DNA from: Candidatus Segatella mututuai
GTDB lineage: Bacteria; Bacteroidota; Bacteroidia; Bacteroidales; Bacteroidaceae
DNA: 26,513 nucleotides
Assembly: GCA_002439605.1 (NCBI GenBank)
Contig: DJOI01000041.1
Span: forward strand, 8,507 to 35,019
Direction of reading: 5' to 3'
The translations under genes were made by a program, and so were the position numbers. Below the pieces are notes generated by a model. It worked only from the letters and a program-made list of their open reading frames with translations, was not told the origin of the DNA and did not search any database. Below are positions 1 to 8,281 of the stretch, piece by piece (the first letter of the stretch is position 1; each line of letters opens with the position of its first letter).

Positions 1-152
1 GAAGAGTGAAGAACGAAGAGTGTTTTTGGGTGAAGAGTGTTTTTAGTGAAGAGTGAAGAGTGAAGAATCCATGTGCTTATATAGCTATAAGACTATTGGA
101 TTCTTCGTTCTTCACTTAAATTCGTTCTTCACTTATTAAATTCGTTCTTTAC
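1..152. repeat. Heptad tandem repeats arranged as an inverted repeat, downstream of rhaA
   Basis: The left arm holds 7-bp units GAAGAGT/GAAGAAC/GAAGAAT at 1-21, 32-38 and 48-68. The right arm holds the complementary units GTTCTTC/GTTCTTT at 107-113, 124-130 and 144-150. The inner stem GAAGAATCCA (62-71) pairs perfectly with TGGATTCTTC (97-106), and a second small hairpin lies inside it, CTTATA (76-81)/TATAAG (86-91). On the minus strand the array starts right at the rhaA stop codon (153-155). It may act as the 3' end structure of the rhaB-rhaA transcript, although no clear T-tract follows. No coding sequence was seen here. The repeat is plain in the sequence; its role is unknown. Confidence 0.85.
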
Positions 153-1406
153 TTAAACTCGCTTTGAGAGAACCTCGGCCTCGTACTTCTCCACGTCGGC
201 GATGTACTCCTCGCCCACAGGGATGTTGTGCTTCATGTTGAAGTAATCGTAAACGGCGCCGAATGGCAAAGTCTTCTCTTCCTCCAAGAGAGCCAGACGC
301 TGGAAGAACTTGCCTTCGTCCTCGTACTTGCGGAGCGTATCGAGAGGCTCCAAGAATGCCTGCAGCAATGACTTTTGTGCGGCACGCACGCCGATGATGT
401 AAGCGCCGATGCGGTTGATGGAACCGTCGAAGTAGTCGAGGCCGATGTGGGCACGGTCGAGTGCGTTGGCGCGTACCAGCTCAGAGAAGAGGTTGCGGGT
501 TTTGTCGTCGAAGAGGGTCACGTGGTCTGAATCCCAGTGCATTGGGCGAGATACGTGGAGCATCAACTCAGGCACGAAGAGCAAGAGTGAGGATACGGCA
601 TCAGATACATTCTCTGTTGGCTCGTAGTGCCCAGTGTCGAGAGTGTATATCACGTTGTTCTTGGCGCAATAGCCAGCGTAGAAGTCGTGCGAACCTACGG
701 TGTAAGCCTCCAAGCCGATGCCGAAGAGCTTGGCCTCCAGGCAAGACTTCATGTCTGGCAACTTTTCTGCCAGGATCTCGTCGAGCGAGTTCTTCAAAAT
801 CTCACGATAGCGACTCTTCTCCACGGTGAGGTCCTTGCTGCCATCGTGTATCCAGATGTTCATGATGCATGGGTCGTTCTGGTACTTACCCATGGCATCG
901 GCGATGCGACGGCAACGCTTGGTGTGCTCGATCCAGAACTCACGGATGGCAGGGTCGGGGTTGGAAAGGGAAAGGTTGCCGCTCAATGGGTGGGAGAAGG
1001 AGGTGGAGTTGAAGTCGAGCTTCAAGCTATGCTCCTTAGCCCACTGCATCCAACCTGTGAACTGGTCGACGGTAACCTCGTTGCGGTCGATTTTCTTGCC
1101 GCCAAACTCGCCGTAGATTTCGTGGAGGTTGAGGCGGAATGTACCAGCCAAAAGACTCTGTACCTTCTCGATGTCCTGGCGGAGCTCATCGACGTTGCGA
1201 GCCTTGCCTGGGTAGTTGCCTGTGCTCTGGATGCCACCAGACGCAGCCTCGCCACGCTCGAAGCCCACCACGTCGTCGGCCTGCCAGCAGTGCAAGGAGA
1301 TAGGAGTCTTCTCCAGTGTCTCGATGGCCTTGTCTGTATCTACACCAAGAGCGGCATAGCGCTCCTTAGCAATCTCGTAATTCTTTAAAATCAAATCTGC
1401 TTTCAT
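153..1406 (-). CDS. rhaA: L-rhamnose isomerase
   Basis: Converts L-rhamnose to L-rhamnulose in the cytoplasm, the first step of rhamnose catabolism. The 417-residue protein is close to the 419 of E. coli RhaA and reads as RhaA throughout. By alignment with the known enzyme, the metal ligands are E224, D257, H284 and D324, and the catalytic residues are H260 (in LDTGHYEP) and D292/D294 (in HWDSDHV). All have the expected spacing. The start ATG is preceded by an A-rich leader without a Shine-Dalgarno sequence, as is usual in Bacteroidetes. The gene lies 158 bp downstream of rhaB on the same strand and is probably co-transcribed with it. Its TAA stop merges into the heptad array at 1-152. It appears intact and functional. 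Confidence 0.97.
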   Translation of the reverse strand: MKADLILKNYEIAKERYAALGVDTDKAIETLEKTPISLHCWQADDVVGFERGEAASGGIQSTGNYPGKARNVDELRQDIEKVQSLLAGTFRLNLHEIYGEFGGKKIDRNEVTVDQFTGWMQWAKEHSLKLDFNSTSFSHPLSGNLSLSNPDPAIREFWIEHTKRCRRIADAMGKYQNDPCIMNIWIHDGSKDLTVEKSRYREILKNSLDEILAEKLPDMKSCLEAKLFGIGLEAYTVGSHDFYAGYCAKNNVIYTLDTGHYEPTENVSDAVSSLLLFVPELMLHVSRPMHWDSDHVTLFDDKTRNLFSELVRANALDRAHIGLDYFDGSINRIGAYIIGVRAAQKSLLQAFLEPLDTLRKYEDEGKFFQRLALLEEEKTLPFGAVYDYFNMKHNIPVGEEYIADVEKYEAEVLSKRV

Positions 1407-1564
1407 AATCGTTTTTAAGTTTATTTTGTTGTTTATTGTTATTTTTTTTTGAGTTATAAAGGAGTTTGGAGGAGTTAAAGGAATTGGGAGGAGTTAAAGG
1501 AGTTAAGACAAATGTCTTTTTGGTTTTTTACCTTTTCCTTTTGCCCTTTTTCTTTTTTTTCCTT
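1407..1564 (-). repeat. rhaB-rhaA intercistronic region: purine arm, palindrome, pyrimidine arm
   Basis: Read on the minus strand, the rhaB TAA stop is followed by a purine-rich tract with AAAAGGA-like units (plus-strand complement about 1515-1564). Next come a compact palindrome, AAGACA/TGTCTT around 1504-1517, and then pyrimidine-rich repeats of the type TTTAACTCC (about 1455-1505). An A-rich leader leads into rhaA. The purine and pyrimidine arms are partly complementary, so the transcript could fold between the two genes. This resembles a degenerate version of the arrays at 1-152 and 24715-24889. It might set the rhaA:rhaB ratio; that is inference only. Confidence 0.55.
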
Positions 1565-3064
1565 TTACTTTGTTATTTCCAAGAATTTCTCGTAGGCAGC
1601 GTCCCAAGCCTCCTTGTCTTGTGGCTCGAATTTCTTGAGCTCCAAGGAGTTGGCGATGATTTGTCGCATCTCCCATACGTCCTTTACCAAGCCCGAGGCC
1701 TTCGCCTGTAGCATGATGTTGCCGATGGCGGTGCCTTCTTGGGGCCCAGCCAGTACGGTTACGCCGCAGCTGTTGGCGGTAAACTGGTTGAGATAATTGT
1801 TGAGCGAACCGCCACCGATGATGTGGAGCACGTTGATGTCGAAGTCGGCAAACTCCTTGAGCCAAGTGAATACTTGGCGATAGCGGAGGGCGAGGCTGTC
1901 GAAGATGCAACGGCATATCTCGGCGTATCCATAAGGCACGTGCTGTCCCGTCCTCTTGCAGTATTCCTGTATGGCCTCTACCATGGAGGATGGGTTGGCG
2001 AACGTGGCGTCGTCTGGGTTGATGATGCTCTGGAAGGCAGGTTGCTTCATGGCTTCCGCTTGCAGCTTGGCGTGCTCCAGTTCCGACAAGTCGATGTTGT
2101 TGGCCAAGGCCTTGTCTTTCCATTCTTTGCGGCAACGTTCGTAAATCCACATGCCGCAGATGTTCTTGAGGAACCGGGTGGTGCCCTCGATGCCTCCCTC
2201 GTTGGTGAAGTTGAGCTTGTAGCTCTTCTCGTTGATGATGGCGTGTTGGGTCTCGATGCCCATCAGGCTCCATGTGCCCGAGCTGAGGTAGGCGAAGCGT
2301 TCGTCCTTGGCTGGCACGGCGGCTACGGCGCTGGCGGTGTCGTGGCCTGCCACGGCGATGACTGGCACCGCTCCCAAGCCTGTCATCTTCCGCACTTCCT
2401 CCGTCAAGGTGCCGATGATGGTGGCGGGGGCTGTCATCTCTCCGAACTGGGAGCGTTTCAAGCCCAGGCTCTCCACGAGTTCCTCGTCGAGGTCGCCCGT
2501 CGCAGGGTTGAGCATCTGGGAGGTGGAAGCCACGGTGTATTCGCAGATGGAACAGCCCGTGAGCATATAGCTCAAGGCATCGGGGATGAAGAGAATCTTG
2601 TCCGCGTTCTCCAAGGCCACGTTGCCGGCTTGGCGCATGGCGTAGATTTGGAATATCGAATTGAAGTTCATGAACTGGATGCCCGTCTTTTCGTACACCT
2701 TCTCCTTGCTGATTTTCTCGTCGAAGTATTTCTCCATCATGCCGACGGTGTGCGGGTCGCGGTAAGCCATCGGGTTGCGGAGGATGCCTCCGTCTTTGCC
2801 GATATATACGAAGTCGCATCCCCAGGTGTCGATGCCGATGCTCTGGATTTCGATGCCACGCTGGGCGACGAGCGCCAAGCCCTTGATGATTTCAGAGTAC
2901 AGGGCGTAGATGTCCCAATAGAAGTGTCCCCCCGTCTGTATCAAGTTGTTGTCGAAGCGTGTCAGCTCCTCCAAGTCGAACTTGCCTTCCGACAGGGCAC
3001 CGATGATGGTTCGTCCGCTGGTAGCGCCAAGGTCTACCGCGAAATAGTATTTCTTATTGTTCAT
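1565..3064 (-). CDS. rhaB: Rhamnulokinase (FGGY carbohydrate kinase)
   Basis: Phosphorylates L-rhamnulose to L-rhamnulose-1-phosphate with ATP in the cytoplasm, the second step of rhamnose use. The protein has 499 residues, slightly longer than E. coli RhaB (489). Seen in the sequence: the N-terminal phosphate-binding loop DLGATSGR (about residues 11-18), the IDTWGCDF segment near residue 80, the expected catalytic Asp242 in VAGHDTASA, and the ADP-binding segments IIGGGSLNN and GPQEGTAIGN near the C-terminus. It is first in a rhaB-rhaA pair. The first 30 or so bases of the gene, with the upstream region, are repeated at 23961-24010. No aldolase (step 3), permease or rhamnose regulator is in the window. 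It appears intact. Confidence 0.96.
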   Translation of the reverse strand: MNNKKYYFAVDLGATSGRTIIGALSEGKFDLEELTRFDNNLIQTGGHFYWDIYALYSEIIKGLALVAQRGIEIQSIGIDTWGCDFVYIGKDGGILRNPMAYRDPHTVGMMEKYFDEKISKEKVYEKTGIQFMNFNSIFQIYAMRQAGNVALENADKILFIPDALSYMLTGCSICEYTVASTSQMLNPATGDLDEELVESLGLKRSQFGEMTAPATIIGTLTEEVRKMTGLGAVPVIAVAGHDTASAVAAVPAKDERFAYLSSGTWSLMGIETQHAIINEKSYKLNFTNEGGIEGTTRFLKNICGMWIYERCRKEWKDKALANNIDLSELEHAKLQAEAMKQPAFQSIINPDDATFANPSSMVEAIQEYCKRTGQHVPYGYAEICRCIFDSLALRYRQVFTWLKEFADFDINVLHIIGGGSLNNYLNQFTANSCGVTVLAGPQEGTAIGNIMLQAKASGLVKDVWEMRQIIANSLELKKFEPQDKEAWDAAYEKFLEITK

Positions 3065-3082
3065 TCAAGTAGGTCGTTAGAG
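3031..3082 (-). repeat. Left copy of a ~52-bp direct repeat (rhaB 5' end)
   Basis: The segment covers the first codons of rhaB and the bases just upstream. It reappears in the same orientation at 23961-24010. A run of 20 bases is identical (3031-3050 and 23961-23980), then TTGTTCATTC and TAGGTCGTTAGA are also shared. The two copies differ by a few substitutions and one single-base indel. They bracket about 21 kb holding the whole SusCD/regulator/enzyme-remnant block. Confidence 0.9.
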
Positions 3083-3096
3083 TTTTATATGTTGGC

Positions 3097-3104
3097 AAAG
3101 TTAG
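3097..3104 (-). promoter_or_regulatory. Candidate -7 box for rhaBA
   Basis: On the minus strand this reads TAACTTTG, a match to the Bacteroidetes -7 consensus TAnnTTTG, 33 bp upstream of the rhaB start. No TTTG is found 19-21 bp further upstream, so the -33 element is missing or degenerate. That would fit a promoter needing an activator. The nearby arms GTCGG (3105-3109) and CCGAC (3121-3125) form a short inverted repeat that could be an operator. Both are weak, sequence-only calls. Confidence 0.4.
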
Positions 3105-3436
3105 TCGGAAAAAACAGAAACCGACACGACTATTTGATTTTTCATCCTTGTTTTTTGGCATGGCAATCTTGATGTTGGTAATGGAAAAGAAGACTATCGA
3201 CGAGCAGATTTATCTTGTGCTTGACAATTGTCTCCATACTGTACACTTCTATCTTGAATGTTTATGATTTCAGTGAATGATGTCTTTGTTGGATGATAAT
3301 TCATGTTTTTTGAATAATATTGATGGCTGGACATGCGATAAAGGTGCTAATTTTGCGCAAATAATCCCCAATAGGCTATATTTTGGAAGAATATATAATA
3401 AGGTATATTATAGAATCATAAAAACCGGTAACAAAA
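3105..3436. other. AT-rich divergent intergenic region between rhaB and the PL11 remnant
   Basis: There is no convincing gene; the longest start-to-stop reading is a 35-codon frame from 3160 with no family resemblance. A TAnnTTTG match, TAATTTTG, occurs at 3348-3355 on the plus strand, about 90 bp before the PL11 start, without a properly spaced -33 TTTG. A perfect 7-bp inverted repeat, TATAATA (3394-3400)/TATTATA (3406-3412), lies just upstream of the PL11 start and may be a regulator site. The region probably carries the promoters of both flanking units. Confidence 0.45.
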
Positions 3437-4650
3437 ATGATACAATCTAAATTATTGAGTGCAGCATGGATGTCTTGTCTGCTGATATGGTGGCACAGAA
3501 CCCCCATAGCGTCCAGATGGAACGCTTGGACAGGGGTGTCGTGACCTTGCCAGCACAGGATAAGGGCATCTTTGTGAGCTGGCGTTTGCTGGGCACAGAC
3601 CCTTCCACTGCCTGTTTTGATGTAGAACGGAATGGTAAGGTAATAGCTTCGCAAATTCGTCGGACCAACTTTACGGACAAGGAGGGCACAACGAAAGATG
3701 TGTATCGCATCATCGCCTATCAGCAGAATTTAAAGATGGATGTTGCAGCCCGAAGAGAGGTCTCGAAAGCGGTGAGTCCTTGGAACGATCTTTATAAGTC
3801 GTTGCCAGTAAGCAGACCTCAAGGAGGCGTGTCTCCTGACGGACGCACCTATACGTATTCCCCCAATGATTGCAGCGTGGGCGATGTAGACGGTGATGGC
3901 GAATATGAACTTATCGTGAAATGGGATCCATCCAACTCGCATGATAATTCCCATAATGGATATACGGGCGAGGTATTTCTGGATTGCTACAAGCTGGATG
4001 GCAGACAACTGTGGCGTGTAGGGCTTGGTAAGAATATCAGAGCGGGTGCTCACTATACCCAGTTCTTGGTCTACGGCTTGAATGGAGACGGCAAGGCTGA
4101 GCTGATTAGTAAAACATCGGCTGGCTCTGTAGATGGTGAAGGGAGATTCGTGAGCGAGGCGGCTACTGATGAAGAACTCAAGAAGGTAGACAACTACGCC
4201 GATTATCGCAATGAGGTAGGTCGTGTCTTGACAGGTCCTGAGATGCTCACTGTGTTCAACGGGCTTACGGGCAAGGCAGTCCATACCATTTGGTATCATC
4301 CCAATCGGGCCTTTGGAGTAGGCAGACAAGTGGCTGAAGGTGAACACATACAAGATGGCTATCCTGCATATTCTTCCGTCTGGGGGATAAGAACTACTAT
4401 GGCAACCGTGGTGAACGATACTTGGCTTGTGTGGCTTATCTCGATGGTTCGAGCAAACATCCGAGTGCTGTGATGTGTCGTGGCTATTACACCCGTTCTT
4501 ACCTGTGGGCTATCGATTTCGATGGAAAACGATTGAAGACCAAATGGCTTCGCTTCCACGACACCGAATGACTGGCTCGTTACCGACGGCAGAAGGAAAG
4601 GTCGTCAAGGAAGCACACGATTAAAAAAATGTCGATACGGACGGCAGGGT
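3437..4650 (+). pseudogene. Rhamnogalacturonan lyase, family PL11, N-terminal half, multiply frameshifted
   Basis: PL11 lyases cleave the rhamnose-galacturonate backbone of rhamnogalacturonan I and fold as an eight-bladed propeller with calcium loops. Seen here: a signal-peptide start from the ATG at 3437 (MIQSKLLSAAWMSCLL) in frame 2, a shift near 3475 into frame 1, then a long open stretch with an N-terminal beta domain and calcium-loop motifs DVDGDGEYELIVK and GLNGDGKAELISK. A one-base loss in the G-run at 4382-4386 shifts the frame; the lyase continues as NYYGNRGERYLACVAYLDG and MCRGYYTRSYLWAIDFDG. Two more shifts near 4550 and 4588 are needed to read on through NDWLVTD and AEGKVVKEAH. 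About the last 40% of the family is missing, and the sequence changes to an acetylesterase tail. It is non-functional as written. The family call is strong; the exact end is approximate. Confidence 0.9.
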
Positions 4651-4877
4651 AACATGGAAAGTGGTATCGTGAAATTGTGGATGAGACAGGCGTTGCATTC
4701 CTCGACCTGCACAACATCGCCGCCGATTCCTACGATAAGATAGGTATGAAGAATACCAAAGCTTATTATAAGAATGACCATACCCATACTTCGCTCAAAG
4801 GTGCTCTGCACAATGCCAAGTGTGTGGCCAAGGGTTTGAAGAAAATGAAAAGTCCGTTGGCAAAATATTTGAAATGA
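4651..4877 (+). pseudogene. Rhamnogalacturonan acetylesterase (CE12, SGNH hydrolase), C-terminal fragment
   Basis: Only the last 70 or so residues of a CE12 esterase remain. They read from about WYREIVDETGVAFLDLHN to a normal-looking C-terminus, SPLAKYLK, at 4877. CE12 enzymes remove acetyl groups from galacturonate in rhamnogalacturonan. The fragment keeps the conserved Asp-x-x-His block (KNDHTHTSLKGA), which supplies the catalytic Asp and His. The GDS block with the nucleophilic Ser and the oxyanion residues is absent. It is fused directly to the PL11 remnant on its left, so a deletion joined two neighbouring enzyme genes. It cannot encode an active enzyme. Confidence 0.82.
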
Positions 4878-5050
4878 TAAAGAAAAGCATACAAAAACTA
4901 AATTCTGAATAATTTTCCTGTTATTTGTATAATTGTACAGGATTGTTTTAGCTTTTGTTGAATAATTTTGTAGCTGTAAACAATCAGCGGGCTATGGTAG
5001 GCTCGAAGAATGAACAATCTTCCAAGCAAACTAACAAAACACTAAATAAA
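4878..5050 (+). promoter_or_regulatory. Leader and candidate promoter of the susCD operon
   Basis: TAATTTTG at 4963-4970 matches the Bacteroidetes -7 box TAnnTTTG. The best upstream partner is only ATTG at 4942-4945 with a 17-bp spacer, so the -33 element is poor. This is plausible for a promoter switched on by the regulator at 18620-22948. A short inverted repeat, CCTGT (4918-4922)/ACAGG (4937-4941), lies just upstream. The A-rich leader to the ATG at 5051 has no Shine-Dalgarno sequence. Confidence 0.4.
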
Positions 5051-8000
5051 ATGAATAACAAACTATTACTAAAAGGTTCAGCTTTGCCTGCAACGCTATT
5101 TTGTACGGCATTGATGCTTACCCCCCCATTTTATAGTGTTAGTTCTGCTAAGGCAACGGCGATGGTCGTTCAGCAGACTGGCACCATCAAGGGTACTGTC
5201 GTTGACAGTAATGGCGAAGCCGTTATAGGAGCCAGTGTCGTAATCGTGGGACAGAATGCCGCGCAAGGTACAGTGACAGACTTTGATGGTAATTTTATCC
5301 TCGACGTGAAACCTGGCACGAAATTAAAGATCAGTTACATTGGATTCGAAACGCAGACGGTTGTAGCCAAGAATGGCATGCAGGTAATCATGAAGGAAGA
5401 CAATGCTACCAACTTGAAGGCAGTCGAGGTCGTGGCTTACGGTGTGCAGAAGAAGGTGACTGTGACAGGTGCCATCTCCAGTATCAAGGGAGATGAGCTT
5501 ACAAAGGTTCCTACATCATCTGTAGCCAATGTTTTGGCAGGAGCTGTGTCTGGTATTTCGACCATTCAATATTCTGGTCTACCAGGTGAGGAAGGTGCTA
5601 ATCAGATTTATCTTCGTGGTAAGGGAACATGGGGTGACTCAACTCCTTTGATTCAGATTGATGGTGTTACCCGAGAGATGAGTGACTTTACCCAGATGGA
5701 TCCTAATGATATTGAGAGCGTGTCTGTGTTGAAGGATGCTTCGGCTACAGCTGTGTTTGGTGTGCAGGGTGCCAATGGTGTGATTCTTATTACGACTAAG
5801 CGTGGTAAGGAGGGGAAGGCGAAAGTGTCTTTCACTTCTACCAATAGTATCGTTATGCCTACCAAAACGGTGGAATTGGCTAACTCTTATCAGTATGCCA
5901 CCTTCTATAATAAAGCTCAGATGTATGATGGAGCTGAAAGTGGCGTTTGGAGCGACTATGCAATAGAGCGTTTCCGCACGGGGGATGACCCTCTACGTTT
6001 CCCAAGTACTGATTGGATGGACTACATCATGAAAAAATCGACTTTCCAAACGCAGAACAATGTCAGCATAACAGGTGGAACCAATAAGGTACGCTATTAT
6101 GTTTCAGCTGGATTCATGACGCAAGGCGGCTTGTTCAAGGAGTATGACCAGGGTTACCATAATGATTTCCGCTATAAGCGATTCAATTATCGTGCCAATG
6201 TAGATATGAACGTGACCAAGACGACTAAGGTAACGCTGAGCCTTTCTGGAAAACTCGATGATTCCAGTCGTCCAAATTCAGGAGGTCAGACTTACAATAC
6301 CATATTCCGTAATATTTATTATTCTACACCATTTTCTAGTCCAGGTATTGTAGATGGTAAGGTTATCGCTTTATCGAATAAGTCGAATGGATGGAATGAT
6401 GATGAGCAGTTGGCTTTTGTTGGAGGAAATGGATTGACATCTTACTATGGTACAGGAGCCAAGTATATCAGTTCTAACTCATTTGTGGCAGATGTCTCAT
6501 TGGATCAGAATCTTGATTTTATAACAAAGGGCTTGACGTTTAAACTGAAAGGTGCTTACAATAGTTGGTACTCTGTTACCAAGGAACTTACAGCAGAAAT
6601 GCCGACTTATACTCCTAAGTTGAAGGAAGATGGTACTATAGGTTACAGCAAATCCACTGAGCCTGGACCGCAGTCTTGGAGTGAGGGCAGTCCATCGCCA
6701 GGTCGTAACTGGTATTTTGAGGCAAGTTTCAACTGGCAACGTGATTTTGGACTCCACCACCTCAGTGCTCTTGCCCTTTACAATCAGCGTAAGGAGTATT
6801 ATCCTAGTAGTTATAGTTCTATTCCTCATGGTCTTGTAGGTGTGGCGGCTCGTGTCACATACGATTGGAACACTCGTTACCTGGCTGAGTTTAATATGGG
6901 CTACAATGGTTCGGAGAACTTCCCTGAGAACAAACGCTTCGGCTTCTTCCCAGCTGCCTCTTTGGGATGGATACTGAGTGAGGAACCATTTTGGAAGAAA
7001 GTCAAACCTGTAGTCAGCTACATGAAACTGCGTGCCACGTGGGGCTTGGTGGGTAATGACAAACCTGCTACTGGTGGTCGTTTCCTTTATACACCAGACT
7101 CATTCTCCTCACCCATAAGCAACAATCCTAATCGTGGAGGCGGATATGCCTATCCTTTTGGAGGTATTACGGGTAATAATGTGAATGGAATTATTGAGTC
7201 GGCTAAGCACAATCAGAATGTGACCTGGGAAAAGTCGCTCAAGCAAAACTATGGTGTTGATATTTATTTCCTTAACGACAGATTCCGCACCACGTTCGAT
7301 TATTACTACGAGAAGCGTAGCGATATTCTTCTTTCTGCAGGAATTTATCCAAGTATTTTGGGATTCACACCCCCTGTTGGTAATGCAGGTAAGGTGAATA
7401 GCTGGGGATATGAGTTGACTACTCGTTGGCAGGATAAGATAGGACCTGATTTCAGATATTGGGTAGGTGCTAACCTTTCCTATAACCAAAATGAAGTGAT
7501 AGAGCGCATGGAGGCTCCTCAGGAAGAACAGTATATGTACTTGAAGGGGCATCGAATAGGCTCACGCAAGTTTTATAAATTCTACAAATACTATTATGAC
7601 GGCATCGAGGCTGATTATGAAAAAGAATTTGGACAACCTTTCCCTAAGCATACGACCGGTGTCGATAATGGTGTCTTGAAACCTGGTGATGCAACATACG
7701 TCGATATGAATGGAGATGGTGTGATCGACTCTAAAGACTCTGCTTACGGATTAAGCAATTCTTATACTGACGACCCAGAATATACGCTCGGTGTAAACTT
7801 GGGATTCAGTTACAAAAACTGGAGTTTCAGTATGCAGTGGACGAGCGCATGGAATACAACGCGTCTCTTGAGCGATATATTTGTCAAGCCATTTACCGAT
7901 GCGGCAGGTGCCAACCAGGGCGGACTTCTCATCTATCAGTATGAAAATTCTTGGTCTGAGGAGAACCCATCTCAAGATGCCTTGTATCCACGCCCAACGT

Positions 8001-8269
8001 TTGCTTCGGCAGGTAACAACTATGCTTCATCTACTCTTTATGAGAAAGATGCTAGCTATTTGCGCTTGAAGAGTTTCCAGTTGGCTTACGATTTCAAATT
8101 CCCTTGGATGCAGCGTATCAAGTTGAACACCTTGCAAGTTTCCCTCAGTGGATATAATGTCTTGACATTTACCAGCTACAAGTGGGGAGATCCGGAGAGC
8201 AGGGTGTCTAATGCGCCAACTTATCCATTGACTCGTTCATTTGCTTTAGGCTTAAAGGTCGGATTTTAA
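5051..8269 (+). CDS. SusC-family TonB-dependent outer-membrane transporter (pair 1)
   Basis: Outer-membrane barrel that imports oligosaccharides bound by its SusD partner, powered by TonB-ExbBD. From the ATG at 5051 it has 1072 residues. A longer in-frame start at 4955 is possible, but 5051 gives a proper signal peptide (about residues 1-37). Domains in order: carboxypeptidase-regulatory-like domain at about 45-115 (GTIKGTVVDSNGEAVIGASV), a TonB-box-like segment near 126-134, plug at about 133-252 (DPNDIESVSVLKDASATAVF, GANGVILITTKRG), then the 22-strand barrel ending in the typical terminal Phe (LGLKVGF). It is first of four co-directional genes, with susD only 12 bp downstream. Family and role are certain; that the ligand is rhamnogalacturonan-derived is inferred from neighbours. 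Confidence 0.95.
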   Translation: MNNKLLLKGSALPATLFCTALMLTPPFYSVSSAKATAMVVQQTGTIKGTVVDSNGEAVIGASVVIVGQNAAQGTVTDFDGNFILDVKPGTKLKISYIGFETQTVVAKNGMQVIMKEDNATNLKAVEVVAYGVQKKVTVTGAISSIKGDELTKVPTSSVANVLAGAVSGISTIQYSGLPGEEGANQIYLRGKGTWGDSTPLIQIDGVTREMSDFTQMDPNDIESVSVLKDASATAVFGVQGANGVILITTKRGKEGKAKVSFTSTNSIVMPTKTVELANSYQYATFYNKAQMYDGAESGVWSDYAIERFRTGDDPLRFPSTDWMDYIMKKSTFQTQNNVSITGGTNKVRYYVSAGFMTQGGLFKEYDQGYHNDFRYKRFNYRANVDMNVTKTTKVTLSLSGKLDDSSRPNSGGQTYNTIFRNIYYSTPFSSPGIVDGKVIALSNKSNGWNDDEQLAFVGGNGLTSYYGTGAKYISSNSFVADVSLDQNLDFITKGLTFKLKGAYNSWYSVTKELTAEMPTYTPKLKEDGTIGYSKSTEPGPQSWSEGSPSPGRNWYFEASFNWQRDFGLHHLSALALYNQRKEYYPSSYSSIPHGLVGVAARVTYDWNTRYLAEFNMGYNGSENFPENKRFGFFPAASLGWILSEEPFWKKVKPVVSYMKLRATWGLVGNDKPATGGRFLYTPDSFSSPISNNPNRGGGYAYPFGGITGNNVNGIIESAKHNQNVTWEKSLKQNYGVDIYFLNDRFRTTFDYYYEKRSDILLSAGIYPSILGFTPPVGNAGKVNSWGYELTTRWQDKIGPDFRYWVGANLSYNQNEVIERMEAPQEEQYMYLKGHRIGSRKFYKFYKYYYDGIEADYEKEFGQPFPKHTTGVDNGVLKPGDATYVDMNGDGVIDSKDSAYGLSNSYTDDPEYTLGVNLGFSYKNWSFSMQWTSAWNTTRLLSDIFVKPFTDAAGANQGGLLIYQYENSWSEENPSQDALYPRPTFASAGNNYASSTLYEKDASYLRLKSFQLAYDFKFPWMQRIKLNTLQVSLSGYNVLTFTSYKWGDPESRVSNAPTYPLTRSFALGLKVGF

Positions 8270-8281
8270 AGATTAACAATT

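Noticed and set aside
1739..3172. Long open frame (477 codons) on the plus strand opposite rhaB
   Set aside because: It is antisense to a clear rhamnulokinase; the translation resembles no family and reflects codon bias of the real gene.
3160..3267. 35-codon frame in the rhaB/PL11 intergenic region
   Set aside because: No family resemblance and no convincing promoter spacing; short frames are expected by chance in 370 bp.
3391..3412. AT-rich motif ATAATAAGGTATAT shared with about 22890-22910 near the HTCS start
   Set aside because: The second copy is inside coding sequence for a membrane segment; low-complexity AT similarity could be chance, so it is not claimed as an HTCS operator.
4955..5050. 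Upstream in-frame start for susC 1
   Set aside because: The extra 32 residues are polar and would bury the signal peptide; the ATG at 5051 starts it properly, and 4955 lies over the candidate promoter.
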